A model generated the notes under the pieces. That model was not told the origin of the DNA. It made no database searches and saw nothing but the letters and a program-made list of their open reading frames with translations. Positions 1-17,032 of a DNA stretch of 64,000 bases are shown one piece after another. Position 1 is the first letter of the stretch; the number at the start of each line of letters is the position of its first letter. The position numbers and the translations under genes were made by a program. Source of the stretch: Syngnathus acus (taxonomy: Eukaryota; Chordata; Actinopteri; Syngnathiformes; Syngnathidae); NCBI RefSeq assembly GCF_901709675.1, contig NC_051093.1, positions 5,787,053 to 5,851,052 on the forward strand, given 5' to 3'.

Positions 1-269
1 TATAAATAGAGAGCACTGTGCGCGCAAACATCATCATTTAGGATTGTCTCATTACATAAGCTTAATGCAGCACACTGCAAATGGTCCGAAAAAACATCCC
101 AAGTGTGTGTCCTTATATGGTATTGTTTACTCAACGCAGCCCCTCGATGGTATTTACTACCCTTTGAGTGATTCACTGGCCTCTTGTGTCAATGTCTTGT
201 TATGAATATGAACTAGATTGACTTTAAGGTTTTACATGCTAATAAGGTGAGTGACTCCAAAAGAGGGTG

Positions 270-398
270 TAGACTTATGAGTGATGAGGAGGGAAGGACG
301 GTGGAAGCGGATGTGTTGTGGAAGGAGAATTTTGGTGTGTGTGCAGTCGTTCAGGAAGAATGAGAAAAGGTTGTCGCAGTGAGTGAAGCGGACTTACC
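270..398 (+). promoter_or_regulatory. itgb3: Putative itgb3 proximal promoter / 5' UTR
   Basis: The stretch just before the itgb3 start codon carries several GGAA cores, at about 291-365 on the plus strand, which are candidate ETS-family sites. The mammalian orthologue is a megakaryocyte gene driven partly by ETS and GATA factors, so this fits, but GGAA is short and common. No convincing TATA box lies at a suitable distance; the TATAAATA at position 1 is about 400 bp from the ATG and may be chance. Assignment is by position. Confidence 0.3.
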
Positions 399-3300
399 AT
401 GAGGACGCTGCTGCCTGTTTTGTGCCTCCTTCTTACGTCCACTTCTTCACTTTATGGTGAGTCTTTGTAACTTTTCTCCGCCTGTGTTTACAAAAGAAAT
501 GTCACTTTCATTTAACTCAGAGATGTATTCCAGACTAAGGCTGTAACTATTTAAAATCAATTATTTTATCGGTTGGTTAAGTCATTGGATGGACGGTAAC
601 AAATATTCCCGTCAATGGAAATTACACTTTGTCATTTTAATCATTGTTTTTGTATGACAGATGTTTTTCCCTTTATACTAAAGATAACTATGACTTCTGC
701 AAAAAAAAAAAAAAATTGCAAAACCAAAGTCTACTTTGCCATCATGCATAAAGTTGTAGTGCGTAAGGATGCATTAATCATCCCTCAATGGGCATGTTTG
801 CTCAGCACTCTCCTGAAAGGAACTTGTGCTTGACGAGCGCTATCTTGCTCCCCACGCGCTCTTAGGCGCTGAATCAGCGAGGAAATGCAAATGCCACTCT
901 GCGGCGGGAAATGGTGTCACTTTTTTGTGATTATACCGATAGGGTCCAACGTGTGCACGTCACGAGGAGTCACGACATGTCAGCAGTGTTTGACAGTTGA
1001 CCCCAGCTGCGCATGGTGCTCGCAAGAGGTCAAATTATTTATTTATTATTATTTTTATATGATATTATTTGATTTATTCTTATTATTAATGTTTTGTGTT
1101 GCAGAGCTTTGGGATGGGAGGGTCTGGCGTTTTCCGCTGCGACCTGAAGCAGAACCTGCTGGACGGCGGCTGCTCCGAGGCGTCTCTGGAGTCGCCTACC
1201 AGCACCTCGACGGTACTCGAGAATAAGGCACTAAGCGACAAAGCCTCAGGCGCGGCGGAAACCGTAACCCAGATCCAGCCTCAGAAAATCCACATGGTGC
1301 TCAGGCCAGGTGTACCAAATACCAGTCTAGAGACTTGAACTACGGTTCCTTCTGTTCTCTAACCTCGTTTCTTTACAGGTGATTCCAAGAAGTTCACTGT
1401 CAGCGTGAAGCAAGTGGAGGACTACCCGGTAGACCTCTACTACCTGATGGATCTGTCTTTCTCAATGAAGGACGATTTGGCTCGCCTGCGTACTCTTGGT
1501 AACGAGCTGGCCCAGACTATGGGGAAGACCACCAGTAACCTGCGCATGGGATTCGGAGCCTTTGTGGATAAAACCGTGTCGCCCTACATGTACCTGGCTC
1601 CTCCCGAGGCTATCGAGAATCCTTGTCTTGGGTAAGTGACACCAAACGATCTGAGAAGAAGCTTTTTCTGTAATAGTCCCCTCAACTAAATCTTGAAGGA
1701 TTAACACGGAGTGTCAGGCGCAGTTTGGCTTCAAGCACGTGCTGTCCCTCACGGAAAAGGTGGCTCGTTTCACAGAAGAAGTGGTGAAGCAGCAGGTGTC
1801 ACGAAACATAGACGCCCCAGAGGGCGGATTTGATGCCATTATGCAGGCGGTAGTGTGTAAGGTAGGATTCGCATGGCTTCCGATGATTTCTACCGTTCCT
1901 TGCCTTACCTCTCTTGAATGTATTAAAGGAAAAAATCGGTTGGCGTCCAGATGCCTCCCACCTTCTGGTTTTCACCACGGATGCTAAAACCCATATCGCC
2001 TTGGACGGACGTATGGCCGGCATCGTGCAGCCCAACGACGGAAAGTGTCATCTAGATAGTGACAATGTCTACAACAAATCCACCATATTGGTAAAGAACA
2101 CTGCCATTTTAAAAATTCTTGAAGGTATTTTAGGCACGGGTGGGGTTTGAACCCACGATTTTCGGTTTACGAGACCGACGCCTTACCGCTTGGCCACCGC
2201 GCCTGTGTTAATCAAAGGTGTACTGTCATCTAGATAGTGATAATGTCTACAACAAATCACCGTGTTGGTAAAGAACGCCACCATTTTTTAAATTTATTGA
2301 ACGCATTTTAGGCACGGGTGGGGTTTGAACCCACGATCTTCGGTTTACGAGACCGACGCCTTACCGCTTGGCCACCGCGCCTGTGTTAAGCAAAGGTGTA
2401 CTGTCATCTAGATAGTGATGTCTACAACAAATCCACCGTGTTGGTAAAGAACACCACCATTTCTAAAATTCTTGAATGCATTTCAGGCACGGGTGGGGTT
2501 TGAACCCACGATCTTCGGTTTACGAGACCGACGCCTTACCACTTGGCCACCGCGCCTGTGTTAATCAAAGGTGTACTGTCATCTAGATATTGATAATGTC
2601 CTACAACAAATCCATCGTGTTGGTAAAGAACACCACCATTTCTAAAATTCTTGAATGCATTTCAGGCACGAGTGGGGTTTGAACCCACGATCTTCGGTTT
2701 ACGAGACCGACGCCTTACCACTTGGCCACCGCGCCTGTGTTAATCAAAGGTGTACTGTCATCTAGATATTGATAATGTCCTACAACAAATCCATCGTGTT
2801 GGTAAAGAACACCACCATTTCTAAAATTCTTGAATGCATTTCAGGCACGAGTGGGGTTTGAACCCACGATCTTCGGTTTACGAGACCGACGCCTTACCAC
2901 TTGGCCACCGCGCCTGTGTTAATCAAAGGTGTACTGTCATCTAGATATTGATAATGTCCTACAACAAATCCATCGTGTTGGTAAAGAACACCACCATTTC
3001 TAAAATTCTTGAATGCATTTCAGGCACGAGTGGGGTTTGAACCCACGATCTTCGGTTTACGAGACCGATGCCTTACCACTTGGCCACCGCGCCTGTGATA
3101 ATCAAAGGTGTACTGTCATCTATATAGTGATAATGTCTACAACAAATCGTGGTAAAGAACGCCACCATTTTTTAAAATTGATATACTACATTTTAGGCAC
3201 AGGTGGGGTTTGAACCCACGATCTTCAGTTTATGAGACCGACACCTAACCATTGGCCAACGCGCCTGTGTTAATCAAAGGTGTACTGTCATCTAGATAGT

Positions 3301-6300
3301 GATAATGTCTACAACAAATCACTGGTGGTAAAGAGCGCCACCGTTTTTAACATTTATTGAACCCATCTTAGGCACGGATGGGGTTTGAACCCACGATCTT
3401 CGGTTTACGAGACGCCTTACCACTTGGTCACCGTGCCTGTGTTAATCAAAGGTGTACTGTCATCTAGATAGTGATAATGTCTACAACAAATCTGGTGGTA
3501 AAGAACGCCACCATTTTTAAAATTTATTGAATGCATCTTAGGCACGGATGGGGTTTGAACCCACGATCTTCGGTTTACGAGACCGACGCCTTACCACTTT
3601 TCCACCGCGCCTGTGTTAATCAAGGGTGTACTGTCATCTAGATATTGATGATGTCCTACAACAAATCCACCATATTGGTAAAGAACAACACCATTTCTAT
3701 AATTCTTGAATACATTTCAGGCACGAGTGGGGTTTGAACCCACGATCTTCGGTTTACGAGACCGACGCTTTACCACTTGGCCACCACGCCCGTGTCAATC
3801 AAATGTGTAATGTGTCACCCAGTCTCGTTTGTCAACTTTCTGACATTTTCCAGGACTATCCATCCTTGGCGCTTCTGACCGAGAAAATGTCAGAAAACAA
3901 CATCAACTTGATTTTCGCCGTGACAAACTATGTGGTGCCGCTCTACAAGGTAGAAGCTCCGTTTAACTTTGTGAACACGGGAACTAGGTCACGTCATCCA
4001 TGCTCTCTTTTTTCCCAGGAATACAGTCAGCTAATTCCAGGCACCACCGTGGGAAAGTTGTCCGGTGACTCTGGGAATGTTATTGAGCTCATTGAGGCGG
4101 CGTACGCGGTAAGGATTTGCTCCCCCTAAAATAATCCAGATTGTGATTAATGATCATCTGGTTGTAGAAAATTCGCTCAAAAGTGGAGCTGGAGATTCTG
4201 GGCGTTCCCGAAGAGTTGAATCTGTCTTTCAATGCCACTTGCCTCAACGGTGAAGTCATCCTCGGTCTCAAGTCTTGCTCTGGTCTGAAGATCGGCGACA
4301 CGGTGGGTTGATATGATGGTTTGTTTTGCTTTCTTCGAAAACCAACCCTCGTCTTCAGGTGTCTTTCAGCGTGGAGGCTCAACTGCGAAGCTGCCCGAAG
4401 GAGAAGACCCAGACGTTCACCATCAAACCTTTAGGATTTAAAGACTCTCTACAGGTCACAGTGGATTTCGCCTGCACGTGCGACTGCGAGGCCGACGCCG
4501 AAGTCGACAGCCCGATTTGCAGCAACGGCAACGGCACTTACGAGTGCGCCGTGTGCCAGTGCCACACCGGGCGGCTGGGTCCTCACTGCGAGTGCTCGCT
4601 GGAGGACTACAGCCCCTCCGATGACGCCAAGTGCATCCCCAAACCCGACACCCCCGCCTGCAACAGGCGCGGAGACTGCCTGTGCGGACAGTGCTCGTGT
4701 CACGAGAGCGAATTCGGCCAAGTGTGGGGCAAACACTGCGAGTGCGATGACTTCAACTGCCTGCGCTACAAGGGGGCGCTATGCTCGGGTGAGTGCACAT
4801 GAGGTATTTGTAAAAAATGTAGAGCAGCTTGGCTCACCGGGAACTCAACCTGGTGGTCCAGATTACTCACTCCAGGTACTTTGATATCATCATTTTCATA
4901 ATAACATCCATTATCGTAATGGCCCTGGCAGAAGGGTTTGGTTTGTTTGTTAGATGCGAAGGAAACCGAGACCTTTTCCTTCCCTGCAGTGTTTTTTTTT
5001 TTTTAGGCTGTATGCAAGAACCAGCAAGCCCAGCCTTAGGGCCCATAAATGTGAAAGGCAGCAAGCGAAAGGAGAAGAAAGCTTGCATTCCTCTACAGGA
5101 AAAGAGGACAAACTGTTACTCTCTCCACCCACATTGTGTTTTTTTAATGTCCCTTTCTCAGCTTTTGTCACCGGCTTGCTTGTTTTACAAGCCAGATGTG
5201 AAATGATCTCAAGCTAAAAACGCCCGCTTAGCGTTTATCTTCACTCCTGCCAGAGGAAAGGCATTGTGTCATTAGTCATTAACTAGTTTGGGAATGTGAC
5301 CCGAGGTCGTTCTGTGATGTGTTCTGATCCAGATGGGCCGCCCTCACTGCTGCATTCATTTCCTGGGTCAATTTCTTGTACTCTGTAAGAGGGGAGAGAA
5401 CGGCTTGATTTTTCATCCTTTGTGATTTTTTTAAACCCATTTAAACGATTGTAATGACACTTTCTTAGTGGTTTATGATTAAACACTCCCTCCAAAAGTC
5501 CACCGGTCCACTTGCCTGAACATGTTTCAAAGAACACATTTATTACGCTAGCAAAGGACCGCTGCCGACAAAAACAAGAGCAGGCGTGGCTTTACAGTCC
5601 CCCATCTGCTAATATATTACCAGGTTAAACAAGAATGTCCGCACAATGGACCTCGAATGATGTGTCGAAACATTTAAACAGAATGGCCGACAGTATCACC
5701 GTTAAATAATTCAACAGTCTTTCGACACACCCACAAGTTTGTGCGACACGTACACGCACACAACACACACACACAGATAGGAAGTTTGCAATGACTCCAA
5801 TGGAAATGAACGCTAGCTCTATTTTTGTGGGTGCTAATGCTAATGTTAGCTAACATCTTTGTTTGTTTGTTTCTCACAGGCCACGGCAAGTGTAGCTGCG
5901 GCTTTTGCCAGTGCGACGCCGGCTGGGTTGGCGACAACTGCAACTGCACCACGCGCATCGACACGTGCATGTCCAGTATCGGCCTTCTGTGCAGCGGCCG
6001 CGGAAGCTGCCAGTGTGGCGTGTGCCAGTGCACGCAGCCGGGGGCCTACGGCGCCACTTGCGAGAAGTGCCCTACCTGTCCTGACTCGTGCACCATCAAA
6101 AAGTAATATATGAGGACTTAGTTAGTGATAAATAAGTATACATTAACCACGAGCTAACCTTTCCCCCAACTGACTATGATATTTTGGATAAAAAAAAAAA
6201 GACATTTCTCTTGCTGTTTTATGATTTGATATTTTTATATTTATATATATTTTTAATGTGGGAAAAATAATTTTGATGGGAGTAAAAAAGAAGCCATTTT

Positions 6301-7183
6301 GTATTATATTAACATAAGAATTTCTTACAGGGAGTGTGTGGAATGTCAGCATTTTAAGAGAGGCCAATACACTGACGACAACAGCTGCAGTCTCATCTGC
6401 AGAGACGAAATTAGAGTTGTAACCCAACTCGGTGAGCATGCCGCCATCTTGACTTTTTTTTTTTTTAACGAAGGCCTCTCTGACAAGGTCAACCTCAACC
6501 CTTTTTGTCATGCAGAGTTCCTCTCAAAGAATGCCGTGAACTGCTCGTACAAGGACGAGAATGACTGCGTGGAACACTTCCAGTATTATGAAGACGATAG
6601 TGGCAAATCCATCTTATTTGTAATAAAAGAGCCAGGTAACACTTTATGGTGTACCTCTGTATAATTAATACGATTTAAGGTGACATCTTTTGGAAAACAG
6701 ACTTTTTAATACAATATGGGACAAAACAGCTCACACACGCACTTTGTCGTAGAATGTCCTCAGGGTGCCGACATCCTGGTGGTACTGTCGGCCGTGGCAG
6801 GGGCCATCCTTCTCCTGGGCCTGGTCGCCCTGCTCATCTGGAAGCTACTGGTCACCATCCACGACCGGAGGGAGTACGACAGATTCGAGAAGGAGCGAGC
6901 CAAAGCCAGGTGGAACACGGTGAGGATTTAAATTTGTTTCAGGGGAAAACCGTCGCCATCTAGAGGGATCTGTTTGTTATTACAGGAGTTCACATACACC
7001 AAATGTTGCATAGAAACGACTGTTAATTTTTCCACCAATAAAAGAAAGTTCAGAAGAAAATCGGGTTTGCAAATAGGAGGGGGTTCACTATGTCTTCTTG
7101 TTTCCTAGGCCAACAATCCACTGTACAAAGGAGCCACGTCCACCTTCACCAATGTGGCGTACAGAGGCGCCTCCTCCAGTTGA
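399..7183 (+). CDS. itgb3: Integrin beta-3
   Basis: Coding exons read as 399-456, 943-1028, 1105-1309, 1379-1631, 1699-1861, 1929-2090, 3854-3949, 4019-4108, 4168-4302, 4359-4788, 5880-6102, 6331-6431, 6516-6635, 6753-6919 and 7109-7183. They give 787 residues against 788 in human ITGB3. The order is a signal peptide (about 1-18), a PSI domain, a beta-I domain with the MIDAS motif DLSFSMKDD, the hybrid domain, four cysteine-rich EGF modules, the beta tail, one membrane helix (about 715-737) and a short cytoplasmic tail. The tail keeps NPLY for talin and the distal NVAY for kindlin. The protein pairs with alpha-IIb or alpha-V to bind RGD ligands at the cell surface. The tail ending [13 protein letters not shown] identifies beta-3 rather than beta-1, -5 or -6. 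Teleosts have two itgb3 paralogues, and which one this is cannot be told here. Intron 6 hosts a tRNA array. Confidence 0.95.
2132..2203 (-). tRNA. tRNA-Thr (CGT), copy 1
   Basis: The 72-nt gene reads on the minus strand with a 7-bp acceptor stem (GGCGCGG), a TCGGT/ACCGA anticodon stem and loop CTCGTAA, so the anticodon is CGT. The B box reads GGTTCAAACC. C32 and A37 are present. The minus-strand flank after the 3' end has a TTTTT run that can stop RNA polymerase III. It matches my memory of vertebrate tRNA-Thr-CGT closely. It lies antisense in itgb3 intron 6. Confidence 0.93.
2310..2381 (-). tRNA. tRNA-Thr (CGT), copy 2
   Basis: A second intact 72-nt copy with the same cloverleaf, CGT anticodon and GTGGG/CCCAC T stem. 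It differs from copy 1 mainly by one base 3' of the anticodon arm. It lies 178 bp from copy 1. Confidence 0.93.
2485..2556 (-). tRNA. tRNA-Thr (CGT), copy 3
   Basis: An intact 72-nt copy. The D loop here reads AAGTGG where copies 1-2 have AAGCGG. All stems pair, and the acceptor 3' strand is CCGTGCC. Confidence 0.93.
2664..2735 (-). tRNA. tRNA-Thr (CGT), copy 4
   Basis: A 72-nt copy exactly 179 bp from copy 3. One change in the acceptor 3' strand (TCGTGCC) turns the last acceptor pair into a G-U wobble, so folding should be kept. Confidence 0.9.
2843..2914 (-). tRNA. tRNA-Thr (CGT), copy 5
   Basis: A 72-nt copy 179 bp from copy 4 and identical to it as read, including the acceptor G-U wobble. 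Confidence 0.9.
3022..3093 (-). tRNA. tRNA-Thr (CGT), copy 6
   Basis: A 72-nt copy 179 bp from copy 5. It differs by one base at the foot of the D-arm/anticodon junction (GGCATCGG for GGCGTCGG). Likely still functional. Confidence 0.87.
3195..3265 (-). tRNA. Diverged tRNA-Thr copy 7 with CAT anticodon
   Basis: A 71-nt degenerate copy. The anticodon loop reads CTCATAA, so the anticodon is CAT instead of CGT, and the stem keeps pairing through one G-U. Further changes lie in the acceptor and D arms (GCGTTGG, a lost base, GGTGTC). It is probably a pseudogene, and if expressed it would be a chimera of a Thr body and a Met-type anticodon. Confidence 0.7.
3370..3437 (-). pseudogene. tRNA-Thr pseudogene, copy 8
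   Basis: Four bases are missing at the top of the anticodon 5' stem, giving 68 nt, so the anticodon stem cannot form. The D arm and acceptor also carry changes. The B box remains. Confidence 0.8.
3540..3611 (-). pseudogene. tRNA-Thr (CGT) copy 9, D stem broken
   Basis: The length (72 nt) and CGT anticodon are kept, but the D-stem 5' strand reads GGAAAAG where other copies have GGCCAAG, so D-stem pairing is lost. The acceptor and T arms look normal. Probably a pseudogene. Confidence 0.65.
3719..3790 (-). tRNA. tRNA-Thr (CGT), copy 10
   Basis: The last copy, 72 nt with a CGT anticodon. The acceptor 5' strand is GGCGTGG, with wobble pairs replacing two Watson-Crick pairs, and one D-stem base has changed (AAGC for AGGC). 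Possibly functional but weaker than copies 1-6. Confidence 0.75.
4789..5879. other. itgb3 intron 10, no gene seen
   Basis: The largest itgb3 intron without an embedded gene. It ends in a pyrimidine-rich acceptor before 5880. It has a short CA-rich tract near 5755-5775. Open frames here lack coding character. Confidence 0.6.
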
Positions 7184-8174
7184 TTGCAGCTCAGGGTTCA
7201 ACCACACACGCCAAATGCTTGCACTCAAGAGAACTAGTCATGACACGCAGCCAGTCACTGCAGCCCAGCCATATTTATTGTGGTCGACAAGGACTTGTAA
7301 CTTGTACAGTTGAGAAAAATACTCACTTTTTTTGCTAAATGCACATAAAATCTTGTCACGTCTGCTGTATGCATATAAAGTTTGCACTTTTTCTTTTTTA
7401 GTGTTTTTTTATACGTGGTCACATTTTCATTACTGCTGCATCTGCTCTGTTTGTTTATTAAAGTCCTCCGAAAACTGGTAAATGATTTTAATAAATAGAT
7501 TTACTGTAAGTTATTTGAAAATAACAACTGCAGTCACTAATGCTCAAGGGTTTTTGCTTGCTGTAAATGCAGTATTATTTGATGGTTTCAAGAAATGCGG
7601 GTGAAAATACCAATAAGTGATCGATGTATTATGCAAGTGCAAATAAATGCCTTTTAACGTGACATTTTGACACACCACAAAAAAGAGCGTTATTTGTTAT
7701 CAATTCTGCCTAATATGATGACCGACGACAAAGTGCGTCACTGGGCCACAGTTTTAGCCACGCCCCAAAATAAGTCATGAAAACTGAAATAATGTAAAAC
7801 AGTTTAATGCTATGATTCCAAAGTTCAATAATTAATAAACTTCTGTCTTGGCACATATTTTCATAAATTATTTTCTATGTCTCTTAGTTTGTCTGTGTAA
7901 TCCATTTGTGGGAAATGTCTCCCTCCAGTGGCTGCATTGCAAACTTCTGTTTTTGGCGTTTAAGTACGACAGGGAAAGCCTTCACTCGAGCAGTATCACT
8001 TCAGGGGTTACAATAAATTCATATGGAAACAAGTGGCAATTAACCAAAGGGATTTGTGTGAGTATTTATTGAATATATAAATGTGTTGTACGTTTCCGAA
8101 ATAATTGAAGTTCTGACATTTCCGAGACAACCTGAACATGTCAAACATCCACATCCGGTGCGTCTTTTTTCAAC
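7184..8174. other. itgb3 3' UTR and itgb3-mettl2a intergenic region
   Basis: AATAAA hexamers occur at 7490-7495 and near 7642 and are candidate itgb3 polyadenylation signals. The rest is AT-rich and leads into the mettl2a start. No other gene is visible. Confidence 0.55.
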
Positions 8175-10431
8175 ATGGCGGCGCCCTGCACGGTGGATGA
8201 TGATGTCCACGAATCCACTCACATTCTGTCACAGTCGTCTGCTACCGAGGAGAAGCGACCTCAGTTCGGTACTCGTTTTCTTAAGGACCCCCGACAGGTC
8301 TTCCAGCACAACGCTTGGTGGGTGAATTGGACCCTGAATGGGCTTAAATGGACGGCTCGAATGTTTAAGTCGTAATGTACGATGGTAAAGACCGGTAATG
8401 TGTCAACAGGGACAACGTGGAGTGGACCGAGGAGCAAGAAGCAGCTGCAAAGAGTAAAGTACAAGAGAATAGCCAGCCATTGCCTCCGGGGAAACAAGGT
8501 TTAACTTTGAATTTAAAGTATCGTGTTTAATTTACGTGTTGGCCACAACATTAGGTGTACCTAATGAAGTGACTCAAATGGTCTACTCTATTGTCTTGCA
8601 TTGCGTGTCCTTCTCCCAGAGGACTTTGACAATCGGGCCAACGAGTACTGGAATGACTTCTACACCATCCACGAGAACCGCTTCTTCAAAGACCGCCACT
8701 GGCTCTTCACCGAATTCCCTGAGTTGGCACCGGCATGCCTCCACGACCAACGTCCCCGTCCAGATGGCTCGGAAAACCATCACAGTCTCCAGTCCAGTTT
8801 GGATCCAAGTGGAGATGTTGCCACCTTGAATCCGACTGACTTCCCGGGTTCTTTAGCCACGTATCGTATTCTCGAGGTGAGCTGTTTATAATTTAACACA
8901 TGCCACGTCTCTGTTCTAGCTACCAGAATAATAAACACAAACTGCTATGTTAACGATGCCATAGAGCTGTAGTGGGTGTACCTAATGGTGTGACTGATAG
9001 TGGGAGGCTAATAATAAACGCTCTGTTTTGACAGGTCGGTTGCGGTGTTGGCAACACGGTTTTTCCCATCCTGAAGACCAACAAGTAAGACTAGACTATA
9101 TACTTTAACTTGCAAGTTTAATTCATTCCCTGACCAAGCCTCAATTTACCGGTAATGTATTTTAAATGATTTTTCTTTCTATTTTTTGTTCTACAGCGAC
9201 CCAGGACTTTTTGTGTACTGCTGCGATTTCTCCAGCACTGCCGTGGAGCTCGTCAAGGTGAGTGAGCGCGTCAATATTCTGTCATTGTCAAGTCGATAAC
9301 GGTGTTTTCTTTCGCCTTCAAGGCTAACCCGGAATACGACGCTGAACGCTGCTTCGCCTTCGTATCCGACTTGAGCGATGACGACGCCGTTTACCCCGTG
9401 CCGGACGGGAGCCTTGACGTGGTGGTGCTCATCTTCGTGCTGTCGGCGTTGCACCCCGACAAGTATGGACACCTTCTTCTTAGTGCTTAGGAACAGAATT
9501 CATGACAAAGGGCAGTTTTGGAAGACTTCAACATGCAGATGACCAACCCAATCTATCCATTAAAAATCAAATGTGGTCCTTACGCATGACATTTCTCGGG
9601 AAATCAACAAATACATGTTGATTCTTTTGTATTTTAGGATGAAGGCTTCTGTGAGCAGATTGGCACGGTTGCTTAAGCCTGGCGGGGTGATGATGCTGCG
9701 GGACTACGGACGCTACGATATGGCACAGCTCCGCTTTAAGAAAGGTAAGTAGGCTTGATGCACCATTGCAGGAAACTGGGAAATGTGAAACTTCAGACAT
9801 CCAACTGGGGAAAAGTACAATGGAGCGTCACTCCAACGGACATCATCATGACAATATGTACAGATTCTCCAAAATTTGTGAGCATTTGGGATGTTATTTT
9901 GAGCCAAAATGTCGACAAAACAAAATTCATATGCCCCAAACTACAAAGAAATGTTTTGTTGAAAATCTGGAAAATGTTGCCACAAACATTGACTGTGCAG
10001 AGGAAAAGAAAAAATGGCACAATGTGAATGTGGGTCATATCATTTTATTTGGGTAAAGTAAAAGACAAACTAATAGCTCTGTACTCTTTATGATAGATCA
10101 TGTATATTTTAAGACTGCTTTTTTTTTTTAGGAAGATGTCTGTCAGATAACTTTTACGTCCGTGGTGATGGAACCAGAGTGTACTTCTTTACACAAGGTA
10201 ACTTCTATTCAGTCCATTCAATGACTCTACATGCAGTCTATAATCATACTGATGTGTTTCTTGATTCCAGACGAGCTGCACGACATATTCGCCGAGGCCG
10301 GGCTGGAGAAGGTGCAGAACCTGGTGGATCGGAGGCTTCAGGTGAACAGGGGCAAGCAGCTCACCATGTACAGGGTGTGGATCCAGTGCAAGTACCGGCG
10401 GAAACTCGAGGAGGAAACCAGCTCCACTTGA
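8175..10431 (+). CDS. mettl2a: tRNA N3-methylcytidine methyltransferase METTL2
   Basis: Nine coding exons (8175-8317, 8410-8498, 8620-8876, 9035-9084, 9197-9257, 9323-9462, 9638-9744, 10132-10197, 10271-10431) give 357 residues. The start has a good context (AACATGG). The protein is a class I SAM-dependent methyltransferase with the SAM-binding motif [14 protein letters not shown]. It also carries the family signatures [21 protein letters not shown], split by no intron, and [17 protein letters not shown]. It ends in a C-terminal block ([18 protein letters not shown]) that closely matches METTL2A/B. Human METTL2A/B makes 3-methylcytidine at C32 of tRNA-Thr and tRNA-Arg. The fish protein is shorter than human METTL2A (378) because the variable linker before the catalytic domain is reduced. 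An AATAAA lies at 10580. The sequence supports the METTL2 family; the substrate is taken from the human orthologue. Confidence 0.94.

Positions 10432-17032
<6,601 letters not shown>

Larger units (their letters stand above)
2046..3790. repeat. Ten-unit tandem repeat (exon 6 tail + tRNA-Thr) in itgb3
   Basis: Ten units with periods of 170-179 bp run from within itgb3 exon 6 to just before exon 7. Each unit holds a copy of the last ~45 bp of exon 6, its 5' splice site (GTAAAG), about 40 bp of intron, a minus-strand tRNA-Thr(CGT) gene and about 20 bp of spacer. The first unit contains the real exon end, with the donor at 2091. Nine derived donors follow, at about 2268, 2444, 2623, 2802, 2981, 3150, 3326, 3497 and 3678. 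Units 3-6 are nearly identical, while units 7-9 carry deletions. Confidence 0.93.

Noticed and set aside
1-30. TATA box (TATAAATA) at the window start as itgb3 core promoter.
   Set aside because: It is about 400 bp from the ATG with no supporting initiator; could be chance in AT-rich sequence.
2013-3213. Repeated short peptides ending [16 protein letters not shown].
   Set aside because: These are translations of the reverse complement of the tRNA-Thr copies, not proteins.
2046-3790. CRISPR array, because of regular ~179-bp repeats.
   Set aside because: The repeats are tRNA genes with exon copies in a vertebrate intron; spacers are not unique and unit size is wrong.
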